Of a stretch of 64,000 nt of DNA, positions 37,382 through 46,942 are shown piece by piece; the first letter of the stretch is position 1; each line of letters starts with the position of its first letter. A program made the translations under genes and the position numbers. Under the pieces are notes generated by a model. The model searched no databases and was not told the origin of the DNA. It saw only the letters and a list, made by a program, of their open reading frames with translations. The DNA is taken from contig JADJPB010000009.1 in assembly GCA_016713445.1 (NCBI GenBank), positions 186,001-250,000 on the forward strand, in the 5' to 3' direction. The DNA comes from Bacteroidota bacterium (lineage in GTDB: Bacteria > Bacteroidota > Bacteroidia > AKYH767-A > OLB10).

Positions 37382-39709
37382 TTATTTACTCTTAAAACCT
37401 CTTTTATACCCTTTACGAAGTCTTTTCAATTTTTTGTTATCGTTGGTATAAACTTTTACGAGTTCGCGCCACGAAGATCCGGGGTTGAGTTTTTTATCGG
37501 TTTGTCCGAGCTGAAATCCAAGTTTATAGAGCGAACCTTCAATCATTTCGAGATCATAGTTTCGGTCAATTAGTATTTTGTATAAGGTCAGGGAATGATC
37601 CAATTCATTTTGCTCACGGTATCGGCTAGCCGCATAATTAATCATACCATTGGAACCTTTGTTTGTAATGAAAGCAAAGAGGTTAGGGTCATGGTCAAGT
37701 CCAAAGCTATTGATTTTGAATTCGAGGAAATATTTAGTTGCTTTCTCATAATTATCCATCGACAATTGAAAGCGACCCTTTGTTTCATCATTTTTGACTT
37801 CTTTCATCAATTGCAAATAGGTTACGGCAGGACGAATATTGAAGATGGCCGACTCCAAACTATCGATACTGATATTACAGTTGAGATTCAGATTGGCTAT
37901 TTCTAATCCGTATTCATAACATGAATTTGCATGTAAGTATTGCATTTCAGCTTCTACTTCTTGACCCTTGTTGTAAGCAGAGTCGACGGAGTTTTGAGCG
38001 TTGATGCATTGTTGTGTGAAAATACCTTTTCGCAAAGTTTCCAATTGCTTGTTGATCTCAACATCCTCCATTAAAAAATATTTCTGTTGTGATTCAGTCG
38101 CCATATTGAACTTATCACGAGCAGCGGTAAGATTATTGCTTCTTACATAAGAAGTTCCTTCGAAAATAAATTCAAATGTTCGTGGACGAGCAGCATTAAA
38201 GATAAATGTTCTAAATTCTTTATTTGGTTTTAGGTGATAAAGTTCGGCAAGGTGATTCGCTTCTTCCAGTTTTTCCAGCGCGGCATCGTACATTTTTTTG
38301 ATCAGTGAGACGCAATGCCTGCGAGATCGTAAAATCGTATTTTTTCTGATGAATGGCCTGCATTAATTGAACCGCTTCCGATCCATCTTGGACGTACTTT
38401 TGATTTTTATTTTGAAATAAGATTGCAGTTTGGGTAATAATTTCTGCTTGACTAAATTCATTGACAACAATTAACTCGCGTGCTTCAGTCAGATATTCTT
38501 TGTAAATTCCTACTTTCGCCAATGAGAAGCCTCGATTTAATTCTTCATCGCATGGTACACCATTGTACTTTTCACAAATGCTTCTTGCCGTTTCGTATTC
38601 ATCAATGGCTTTCCTGAATTTGTTCTTTGTGTAATGCTGATTTCCGCGTTGAATGTATACCCAATAAATTTCCTTCAGCAAATCAACAGTATTAGATTTT
38701 GTATCAGAATCTACCGGCATATTGTATAAAATATCGTCTGACTTGCAAACGGCTTCGTGTAAATCACCTTGTTTAAAATCGATGACGGCGAGTTGGAAAA
38801 GGGCAGGAGTAAACATCGGATTTACTTCTAAAGCCCAAAGAAAATATTCTTGAGCTTTATTGTAATTATTATTTCGTAAAAATCCTAAACCTTTGTCAAA
38901 AAAAGTGAGATGTAATGTACTTAATACTTGATTGAACTCAACTCTTTTGGATGCAAGGAGATTGCTAAGGATGGTTCTTTTTTCTATTAATTTTCCAGGG
39001 TCGTGGGCATTTAATGGAAGTTGATTCTCATGCTTTGCAGCAAAAACTTCTCGAAGTATGTTCTCTGATTCTACTAGATTTCTCTGGTTGTTTCTAAAGT
39101 TCTCGAAAGCGAAGGGATTCCCTCCTTGCGTCAAGCCAAACGCTCGGTCGAGTTCGGAGATGGATGTGTAATAGCTGTTGATCTGTGCTTACTTTTTTTT
39201 TTCCAACTCTGCGGAGTTGCCAAATTTAAATTCAAAGTTAATGATATCGTATGCTGTAAACTGGTTGCTACTCGAATCGTTGTCGTTGTAAGAAGCCATT
39301 GCCATGATTCCTGTATCCACTTTTACACTGAGAGGCCGATCCCAAAACAAACCATTTTTTGCTTTTGCCGAAGCGAAAATTTTGCTTCAGTAGGTAGTAG
39401 ATAATCGCTTACATCAAATCCTTTATAATTTATATCTCCACTTAAAAGCATTGATTCAGATTCGATATTGTAAACAAATTTCGGTTCACGCGTGATTACG
39501 TTTAATACTTGTCCGAAGGATATATAATAAAATGTGGAACGTGGAGACTTTCCATTTCCCTCAGCTAAGATCTTTATTATCTTTGTCGCATTCGAACCTG
39601 CAACATCTGAAATTGTTATTTTTTGATCGTAGTGGTACTCTTTTATGAATTTATTTTGAGCTTGGAGTTGGAATCCCACCAAAACAAGGAGGAGTGACAA
39701 TGTTTTCAT
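37382..39709 (-). pseudogene. Large secreted TPR-rich protein of unknown function, broken
   Basis: Reconstructed length about 775 residues. Signal peptide (MKTLSLLLVLVGFQLQAQ) at ATG 39709, then a beta-rich N-terminal region that reads like an envelope protein (VYNIESESMLLSGDINYKGF, then TGIMAMASYNDND in another frame), then long TPR-like helical arrays (NNYNKAQEYFLWALEVNP, QRGNQHYTKNKFRKAIDEYE, AEMQYLHANSCYEYGLEIAN). Breaks: near 39350, in-frame TAA at 39189-39191, and a missing base in the seven-base T run 38293-38299 (restores DQKKMYDAALEKL). No enzyme motif. Possibly gliding/secretion-associated, but that is a guess. Confidence 0.65.
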
Positions 39710-39832
39710 AACCGAATAATTACGGCTCCAAATTACAAAGGGAAATGGGTACTTACGAATAGTTATTCTCATAAGAAATACAAGTTGTAATCTCTTGGCA
39801 TTTATTTAATTAAAATTCTGAGTAAATTTAAC

Positions 39833-40887
39833 TTACTCCATCACCAACTTCCCCGTACTAATAATCTGCTTTTCATTGGAGATGGTATAAAAGTAAAATC
39901 CGGGAGGTGCATTGTTTCGATGAATTGCATGCGGCCAGGAGGTAATATCTTCTTCCCGCATTAATACACCCCGGCTATCATACAATCGAATATTATTGTT
40001 TTTAATTCCAGGCAAATTAATATCCGAAAAAGTAATTTGTGTTGTTTGTAGCATGGGATTGGGGTAACAATAGCTTTTAAAAGTTGATTTTCTACTTCGA
40101 ACAAACCTGTAGTTCCAAACCCAGCGAGTCTGTTTTTACTACATATAAATTTTGAACACCGAAAGAATCAATTAATCCGCAAAGCATGTAGCCCCCGTCG
40201 CTGGTTTGGATCACGTCGTTGCTTGTATAGCTAACTCCAAAAGCAGGTGTGTAATATGGGAAATAATGTGCCCAAAGTATATTCCCTGCTGTATCTGCTT
40301 TTGTTAAGGTCATTCCAGCTCCAGACATAATTAAATTGCCATCTGAAGTGGTGGTAATACGAGAATATGCAGGAGCAACACTTTTTTTCCAAATACTATC
40401 TCCTGTTGCAGAAATTTTAAATAAGTTAAAGTCATCGCACAATGCAACCACACCTCCATCTGGAGTTGGTTCTATATCTGTAAAAATAAACATGCCACTA
40501 TTATAAAATGTTTTATACCAAATTACAAAACCCATAGAATCCAATTTAGCTACATACATTGGATCAACAAATCCGCTACCGGCATTTCCACAAATAAAAT
40601 ACCCGCCATCTAAACTGTGCTTCACCGAATACAATCCGCTCAAACCATAACTTCGACTCCAAATGATGTTTCCAGAGCTGTCTACTTTTAAAAGATCAGG
40701 GTAGGAATTGTTGTAGCAGGCAATGATGTAGCTGCCATCTGAATTATTTATAATTCGCTTTCCTTTGTCCAAATTCGCATCGCCAAATAGTGCAGTATCT
40801 AACATATTAAGTTGTGTCCATTAAGTATAAGACAATGTCAGTTTGCACGTTGGGAATGCGGGAAGATGCAGTTCTATTATTGCACAT
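39833..40887 (-). pseudogene. T9SS-exported repeat protein, 5' and 3' damaged
   Basis: The intact block (40092-40805) holds repeats of the type VDSSGNIIWSRSYG and TSDGGYMLCG, as in other delta-60-like Bacteroidota exported proteins. Two frame changes lead to a type A sorting domain: near 40110 (restores GTTGLFEVENQLLKAIVTPNPM) and in the G4 run at 40061-40064; the domain ends GFYFYTISNEKQIISTGKLVME. No clean signal peptide is found; an ATG at 40887 after a GAGGAA ribosome site and a -7 element at 40923-40930 may be the original start, but the intervening frame is garbled. Confidence 0.65.
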
Positions 40888-41205
40888 TAAAATTCCTCTG
40901 CTGCAATGTCTCCTGTTACGCGCAAAAGTACTATCGCATTCAAAGAGTCACCATGATTCGTTTATTTTCAAATAAGTGTCATACGATTAGGTAATGATGC
41001 AATTGATGAATAATGCAATCCAACTATATAATTTTGATTTGGTAATTCTTTTACGGCAATTGCCAATTGAAGGTCCTGCAAGCTTGATAAATTCTTTGAA
41101 GAAGTTGCTGACCAAAAGGTTGGTGCAAAACAACAAGATTAAACCAATTAAATTTATTATGATTTTCATCGCCTCTGAAAGTTATTAAAAATAATTCTCC
41201 TAAAA
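40888..41205. other. Gap without a confident gene
   Basis: Contains a TACTTTTG -7 element on the minus strand (40923-40930). A 60-codon minus-strand frame (40987-41169, MKIIINLIGLILLFCTNLL then a basic tail, with AGAGG before its ATG) could be a small membrane protein, but the overlapping plus-strand frame of similar length argues that open frames here arise by chance. I do not call a gene. Confidence 0.35.
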
Positions 41206-42027
41206 CTAGTTTCGCTTTTTTAAAATATAACTTCCTTTAGGCAAAGCCAATATTTGGTTATAATTTAATTTGCCAATGTCTTGCCCTAAGTAGGAGTAAA
41301 CAAAATAAATTTCATCTGGTTCTAAGAATGTTGTTGCATGATTAGTATGAGGTAGCTGTTTCTGCTTCATTTAGTAAATTAGGGTTTGCATATCGAGCCG
41401 AAAAACAAGCAGGGCGGGTATAAAAATTAGGAGCTCGATCTTGGATTCTTAACGTGTCTAATGTGGCTAGTCCATATTTAAAAAGCATAGCCTTCGATTA
41501 TATTACTGTTATGCCATCCAGGAAATCATTTGCTGTAATAATATTGTAAACCAGCAACTGATCCCTAAAAATATTCTGAGCTTCGGTTATATAATGTTGT
41601 TGAGGCCAAGTTCCAGTACCTTGTAACCATCTACCTAAATAAATGGTAGTATCGTTTACATCTAAAAGAATCCTCCGCCGAAAACATGGGCCAAATATTA
41701 CTCATGGTGGTATTGTTTCCATAATGGTAAATGCGCTCGGCAAGTTCTGCTAAATCAGACCATCCTGTCATAAATCGTGTAGGTTCTTGTGTTATAAACC
41801 ATTAAACGCGCCAATAAAATATCGCTTTGCTCCTCTTCCGTATTATAAACGGTACCTACCATAATCACATCACCATCGGCGAGTATTTTTATCTCTCCCG
41901 ATGTATAAGACAACTCGTCACTGGAAAGAAGCTGCTGCCAATTTATTTGGGCTTCTTGAGCAAGTGATTTCGATATTGAAGATAAGGTTGTCACAACAAC
42001 CACCATCATTAAAACTAGATTTTTCAT
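41206..42027 (-). pseudogene. Secreted protein remnant with sorting-domain-like end
   Basis: Signal peptide (MKNLVLMMVVVVTTLSS, ATG 42027, or 42033) and the opening INWQQLLSSDELSYTSGEIKI are in frame to 41755. After that the protein can be followed only by hopping frames: DLAELAERIYHYGNNTTMSNIW, DVNDTTIYLGRWLQGTGTWPQQ, YGLATLDTLRIQDRAPNFYTRP, and finally EIYFVYSYLGQDIGKLNYNQI with LALPKGSYILKKRN before the stop at 41206. At least four shifts or stops. Likely a T9SS-type surface protein; original function unknown. Confidence 0.55.
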
Positions 42028-42145
42028 GAGCATACATTTTAAAATTATATTAAAATGGATGGGAATGGCAGATCAAATATAAGAAAATAATTAGCATTTA
42101 CGATAAATTATAGTAGTTTAGTGATGTCAAAATAAAAAAATAGAG

Positions 42146-42574
42146 ATGCATATATTTGAAATAAAAGCGATAGATGAACTAAGCAAAGTAACCGACGTAA
42201 TGGCAGCTTTGCGTCCTCAGTTGAATACAGGTAATATTGAAACCATCATTGGTGGCATGATGCAACGAGGATACCGTTTATTGTATTTGGTGGATGGAAA
42301 TGAGGTAAAAGCGGCACTTGGGTTTCGCTTCACTGAGCATCTTATGTGGGGGAAATCGATTTATGTAGACGACCTCAGTACACTTCCAGGAGAAAGAAAG
42401 AAGGGGTATGCACGTAAATTGTTGGATGAAGTTATGACGATTGCTAAAGAAGCTCATTGTAATGAATTACACTTAGATTCAGGCTGCGGAGCACAGCGAT
42501 ACGATGCTCATCGTTTGTATTTGAAGTATGGATTTAATATCACTAGTCATCATTTTGCGATGAAGGTGGTTTAA
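42146..42574 (+). CDS. GNAT-family N-acetyltransferase
   Basis: 142 residues. The acetyl-CoA-binding loop is visible as ERKKGYARKLLDEV (about residues 85-98, R/Q-x-x-G-x-A pattern), preceded by the strand SIYVDDLSTLP and followed by ELHLDSGCGAQRYDAHRLYLKYGF, the typical GNAT motif B end. Substrate not predictable. Convergent with miaA; stop codons are two bases apart. Intact. Confidence 0.88.
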   Translation: MHIFEIKAIDELSKVTDVMAALRPQLNTGNIETIIGGMMQRGYRLLYLVDGNEVKAALGFRFTEHLMWGKSIYVDDLSTLPGERKKGYARKLLDEVMTIAKEAHCNELHLDSGCGAQRYDAHRLYLKYGFNITSHHFAMKVV

Positions 42575-42576
42575 TT

Positions 42577-43479
42577 TCAATTGAATTTTTGAAGAATTTC
42601 AGTCGGTGCAAGTGAATCCATGTCAGGATTTAGAAAATGGTACTCGCCCTGATTTTTGAACCATGTGATTTGGCGCTTTGCATAGTTGCGGCTATGTTGC
42701 TTTATTTTTTCGACGGCATATTCCAATGTTGTTTTGCCTTCTAGGTATTCAAACAATTCAGTGTATCCTACCGTATGTAATGTGGTTAATTTTTTATAGG
42801 GAATAAGTGATTTTACCTCGTCCAATAAACCCATCGTCATCATTTGATCAACGCGTTGATTGATGTTTTTGTAAAGTATGTCGCGGTCAGGTGAAATGAC
42901 GATTTTCAAAACTTTATAAGGAAGTTCTTTCTTGGCTTTTCCTAAGTACACAGAATATTTTGCATCGGTTTGCAAAAGTATTTCCACGGCGCGCATTAGA
43001 CGTGACGGATTTTGTGGGTCAACCATCTTCAAATATTCTGGATCTCTTTCTCGAATAATTTCTACTAATGCTTCAATTCCATTTTCCCGATAGATAGATT
43101 TTACTTGTTCACGAGTGCTCGTATCCACGGATGGAATTTCGTCTAACCCGTCGGTTAGAGCACGAATGTAAAGACCCGTTCCTCCAGCAACTACTACATA
43201 TTCTTTTTCTTTGAAAAGCTGGTTTAAAATTCTTTGTGAATCCATGGCAAAGATGCCCGCACTAAAGTGCTCATGAATTGAATGCGAGTTGATAAAATGA
43301 TGTTTGATTTCATGAAGATCTTTCGCAGGCGGCTTGGCGGTTCCTATGGACATTTCTTTAAAACATTGCCTAGAATCTGCAGAAATAATTTCTGTTTTTA
43401 AATGTCGAGCAAAACTCATCGCGAGGGTAGATTTTCCTGAAGCGGTAGGTCCTCCAATGACGATGAGTGTAGATTTCAT
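42577..43479 (-). CDS. miaA: tRNA dimethylallyltransferase
   Basis: Adds the dimethylallyl group to A37 of tRNAs reading UNN codons. P-loop GGPTASGKST at residues 8-17, then ISADSRQCFKEMSIGTAKP, GGTGLYIRALTDGL and the C-terminal HTVGYTELFEYLEG and RNYAKRQITWFKNQ segments, all hallmark MiaA. 300 residues, normal. Intact. Confidence 0.96.
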   Translation of the reverse strand: MKSTLIVIGGPTASGKSTLAMSFARHLKTEIISADSRQCFKEMSIGTAKPPAKDLHEIKHHFINSHSIHEHFSAGIFAMDSQRILNQLFKEKEYVVVAGGTGLYIRALTDGLDEIPSVDTSTREQVKSIYRENGIEALVEIIRERDPEYLKMVDPQNPSRLMRAVEILLQTDAKYSVYLGKAKKELPYKVLKIVISPDRDILYKNINQRVDQMMTMGLLDEVKSLIPYKKLTTLHTVGYTELFEYLEGKTTLEYAVEKIKQHSRNYAKRQITWFKNQGEYHFLNPDMDSLAPTEILQKFN

Positions 43480-43528
43480 AATTGCAAATAATAGTAGCGT
43501 TAGTAACCAATCAATGTTTTTGAAACCA

Positions 43529-43558
43529 AACAGGGGCAGAAGTATTTCCGCCCCTGTT
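43529..43558 (-). terminator. Hairpin terminator
   Basis: AACAGGGGC and GCCCCTGTT arms (43529-43537, 43550-43558) 26 bases after the stop of the acidic pRiA4b-like gene; only a weak T-run follows on the minus strand. Confidence 0.6.
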
Positions 43559-43584
43559 AATAGGTCAATTAAAATTTAAAATCA

Positions 43585-44243
43585 TTAATAGTCCTCTTTT
43601 TGATCTTCATCAGCATCATCGAAATTCATTTCAGCGTCTTCAGCCTCGTCTGTTTCCGCATCATCCTCTCCTTCTTCTCCCATCCCGTCCATTTCATCGA
43701 TATCTACACCTGTTTCAACTTCGCCCAATATACTTTCTGCTTTTTCTACTTCATCATCTAGCTCATCTTCCTCTATGATTTCTTCAGAACCATCATCATT
43801 TGTGATGTTTTCACAGGGGTAGTTAGGATGTACTGACGTGGTGCCACACCAGTGCTTTTGATGCAAATAGGGTAAGATTTTGAGCTATCATCTGTAGGTA
43901 AAATCTTCATAAGCTCAATCATAAATGTCCAATTGGAATCATGATCGCTCAAGTAGTATATCTTCTGATGAGGATCCGCAATAAAATCACAGAGACGTGA
44001 TTTTTCCATTAGAACAGATTCATCACCTGCTTTGTTCTTCCGGATGAGTGTTGAGATTTCTTGGCCTTTAATCCAATTATCATTGCTCATGTAAAAAGAG
44101 CTTGGCTTTAAATTATCAAATCCAATGGCGGTTTGAATGCAGGTATGGAAATCACTAAAGTATTGAGTGCTTTTTATCTCAATGTCTCTGGAGACTTCGT
44201 CATAGTCCTCAAAGGTTACTCGGAATCGGTATACAGTAGGCAT
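43585..44243 (-). CDS. pRiA4b ORF-3-like (TnpR-like) protein with acidic tail, frameshifted
   Basis: N-terminal 135 residues (43773-44243) match the pRiA4b ORF-3-like fold: VYRFRVTFEDYDEVSRDIEI, FHTCIQTAIGFDN, SSFYMSNDNWIKGQEI and FMIELMKILP. A single shift near 43850 leads to a C-terminal tail of about 75 residues that is almost entirely Asp/Glu (43585-43800). Despite the family name, chromosomal Bacteroidota copies are not on mobile elements; function unknown. A well-formed promoter is present (44261-44290). About 215 residues after repair. Confidence 0.8.
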
Positions 44244-44260
44244 ATTCTTTCTTCTTACTG

Positions 44261-44290
44261 CAAATATAAAACCGTCAAATTATTTAACAA
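44261..44290 (-). promoter_or_regulatory. Promoter (TTG-N19-TATATTTG)
   Basis: Minus strand TTG at 44288-44290 and TATATTTG at 44261-44268 with 19-nt spacing, 17 nt before the ATG of the pRiA4b-like gene. The best-formed promoter in the window together with those of ompH and higBA. Confidence 0.7.
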
Positions 44291-44310
44291 GTATTAATTT
44301 TAACCTTATT

Positions 44311-45748
44311 TTATTTTTTGTTAACAGGTGTCAAATTCATCTCGCTTGCTTTCTCGATTAGATATTGGTAGGCGGCATCGTATTCATTTGGAATGATTCC
44401 ATCTAAAATAGCTTCACGAATGGTGTTTTTAAGGATGCCAATTTCACGTCCTGGCTTTAATTGAAAAATTTCCATGATCATCTCTCCAGAGATAGGTGGC
44501 TGCCAATTTCGAACTTTATCTTTTCGTCAACTTCTATTAATTTTTGTTGGACAAGCTCAAAATTATTGCGGTATTTTTTTCTGCTTAAACTCATTTTTGG
44601 TGGTGACATCAGAATAACATAATTTCATTAAGTCGTCAATATCATTACCTGCTTCAAAAAGTAGTCTTCGAACTGCTGAATCAAGTAACTTCGCTTTTGG
44701 CAAGTACAATAGGTCTTAGGTGTAATAAAACGAGCTTTTGAACATATTTCATCGTTTCATGAAGAGGAAGTTTGAGTTGTCGAAAAATACCCGGTACCAT
44801 GCGTGCTCCCTTGTCTTCGTGACCATGAAATGTCCAGCCATGTTCTGGATCAAATCGTTTAGTCGCTGGTTTCGCGATATCATGGAGTAGGGCAGCCCAA
44901 CGCAACCATAAATCTCCGGATAATTTTGCGAGATTATCCAACACTTCTAATGTGTGATAAAAATTGTCTTTATGGCTCTTCCCTTTTACAGTTTCTACAC
45001 CTACCAATGCCGATAATTGAGGGAAGATGAGGGGTAATAATTCAGTTTTGTGCAAGAGTAAAAATCCTTGGGAAGGTTGATTTGTACAAATAATTTTATT
45101 GAGTTCATCAGCGATGCGTTCACCACTTATTATTTTTATTCTCTCTCTTTGTTCGTGAATCGCTTTCAAAGAACTTTCTTCAATCGTGAAATTAAGTTGA
45201 GTGGCAAATCGAATCGCGCGTAACATGCGAAGCGGATCATCGGAATAGGTGATTGCAGGATCTAAGGGTGTTCTTAAAATTCCAGCTTCTAAATCTGCAA
45301 TTCCATTGAAGGGGTCAAGTAGACTCCCATAATCTTCTTTGTTTAAACTAATTGCAAGAGCGTTGATGGTAAAATCTCTTCGTTTTTGATCATCCTCTAA
45401 AGTTCCACTGCTGACATTCGGCTTTCTTGAATCAAAGGAGTAAGATTCCTTTCTGGCTCCTACAAATTCAATATCATCCTCGAGCTATTTGATCGTGGCT
45501 GTTCCGAAGGTCTCGAAAACATTTACTTGATTCGGAATTCCTAAGGCTCTTGCAGTGATCTCTGCTGCTTTAATTCCATCACCTAAAACACTGATGTCGA
45601 TGTCCTTGCAAGGTCTGTTTAAGAGCAGGTCTCGCACAAATCCACCAATGAGAAAACCTTGAATTTCATTGGATTGAAGAGCATGTGCAATCGTTTCAAA
45701 AACAGGATTTGTCTTTGAAATGTTCGCAAAATTTGGATATACTGGCAT
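44311..45748 (-). pseudogene. CCA tRNA nucleotidyltransferase / poly(A) polymerase with HD domain, multiply broken
   Basis: Builds or repairs the 3' CCA of tRNA. N-terminal nucleotidyltransferase: GFLIGGFVRDLLLNRPCKDIDISV (GG...DxD), FVGARKESY, RRDFTINALAISL, DPLRMLRAIRFA; then the HD domain KDNFYHTLEVLDNLA and WAALLHDIAKP. Lesions: in-frame TAG at 45485-45487; an extra base near 44690; an extra base in the T7 run 44574-44580 (plus strand); a missing base near 44523. About 475 residues after repair. The start is ATG 45748, because the -7 element at 45755-45762 overlaps the earlier start. An essential gene, so sequence error is the likely cause. Confidence 0.88.
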
Positions 45749-45754
45749 GGCATG

Positions 45755-45762
45755 CAAATTTA
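45755..45762 (-). promoter_or_regulatory. -7 promoter element for the CCA transferase
   Basis: Minus strand TAAATTTG, 6 nt before ATG 45748; it excludes the upstream in-frame start. Confidence 0.55.
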
Positions 45763-45950
45763 GTCAAAAGACCTTGGATGATAGAGGTTATTAAAAATGT
45801 GTGTTCGATTTTAGAGAAAATGGAAAATTTTATTTAACTTTAGGAAACTTTTAAGGGTGATTTTAATCAGCCGATTCATGATAGGGATCACCCATTTGAT
45901 AGGCTGTATTTTCGAGTTTTGTAATTGGATATAACTTAATAATAGATACT

Positions 45951-46331
45951 ATGGAAAAGAAACTTGTTTACGATATGCACACTGAGCATATTCAATGGAT
46001 TAATAAAATGCTCTTTTATAAAGACGAAATGAAGGTGATGCAAAACAGATTGTCAGAAGTTGCAGGTAAAAATACCAATCAAGAGGTTCAGGCAATGGTA
46101 GAACATTTTCAGAATCAGCTAATCGTTCAAAATGAGCAGGCCGATATTTTGAAGCATACGATCAAGCAGTATGAGAATACCATTGAGTTTCATTTGGAAA
46201 AGAGCGATACTGCAGCGGATAAGTTAAGGTGGGACGATCACTCCGATTTAAGAGGAAAGGTAGAAATGTTTGAAAAAATAATCAATGAGCTAAGAGCAGA
46301 ATTGATTGACTTCATAGCCAAATATATTTAA
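45951..46331 (+). CDS. Coiled-coil hypothetical protein
   Basis: 126 residues, cytoplasmic, predicted almost entirely helical with heptad-like spacing (KDEMKVMQNRLSEVAG, EQADILKHTIKQYENTIEFHLEK). No known domain recognised. Acts perhaps as a structural or scaffolding protein. It is monocistronic: a hairpin terminator follows at 46357-46388. Intact. Confidence 0.7.
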   Translation: MEKKLVYDMHTEHIQWINKMLFYKDEMKVMQNRLSEVAGKNTNQEVQAMVEHFQNQLIVQNEQADILKHTIKQYENTIEFHLEKSDTAADKLRWDDHSDLRGKVEMFEKIINELRAELIDFIAKYI

Positions 46332-46356
46332 TCTCTCTTTAAATCACTTTGAAGAT

Positions 46357-46388
46357 CCTTAGGTCGATTTTTTTTAATCGACCTAAGG
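46357..46388 (+). terminator. Rho-independent-like terminator
   Basis: 13-bp perfect arms CCTTAGGTCGATT and AATCGACCTAAGG around a T6 loop, 26 bases after the coiled-coil gene. Followed by a T-rich stretch. Confidence 0.7.
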
Positions 46389-46522
46389 TGTATTTATTTG
46401 TTTGATATTTTACTATTTTTTACGAATGAATTCAAAGGAAAGTGCATGATAAGATATTGTTTTCCCCAAAATAATATGGAATTAAGCGAAATTTTGTACA
46501 TTTACACATCTAAAAAAGCGAT

Positions 46523-46942
46523 ATGAATTTGACTGATATTAATTGGGCTGGATTTTTCTGCTCATCCTTCCTTGCCATCGTATTTCTCCAATCTGGAATT
46601 GATAAAATTGTAAACCATAAAAAAGAGTTGGGGTGGATTCAACAGAAGTTTGCAAAAAATGCACTGTATAATTATGTTGGAGTTTTATTTTATGTTCTTA
46701 CTTTTTCAGAATTAATTAGTGGAATCCTGTCTTTTGGAGGGATGATTCATCTCTTGACAAGTAAAGGACCTTATATTGCTCAACTTGGTGCATGGTGTTC
46801 TTCGATGACATTACTCATGCTGATCTTTGGATTAAGAATTACAAAAGACTACAGTGGTTCTGCAACCCTTGTTCCTTATTTTATTGTAAGCTTGATTGGA
46901 TTATTCTCGTTAACCTATCAATTCAATTTATTGGGCAATTAA
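46523..46942 (+). CDS. DoxX-like membrane protein
   Basis: 139 residues with four transmembrane segments (about 10-24, 49-76, 85-103, 112-134). The first contains the DoxX-like phrase FLQSGIDKIVNHKKELGW. Family members are poorly characterised quinone-linked or redox-associated membrane proteins. The 3' end overlaps the convergent subtilase gene by 15 bases. Intact. Confidence 0.75.
   Translation: MNLTDINWAGFFCSSFLAIVFLQSGIDKIVNHKKELGWIQQKFAKNALYNYVGVLFYVLTFSELISGILSFGGMIHLLTSKGPYIAQLGAWCSSMTLLMLIFGLRITKDYSGSATLVPYFIVSLIGLFSLTYQFNLLGN

Noticed and set aside
40987..41188. Two overlapping small open frames on opposite strands
   Set aside because: Similar length on both strands in AT-rich DNA, no conserved motif; only the minus one has a weak ribosome site. 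Not enough to call.
28193..45487. Stop-codon reassignment
   Set aside because: Intact genes end normally with all three stops, and the in-frame stops replace different residue types.
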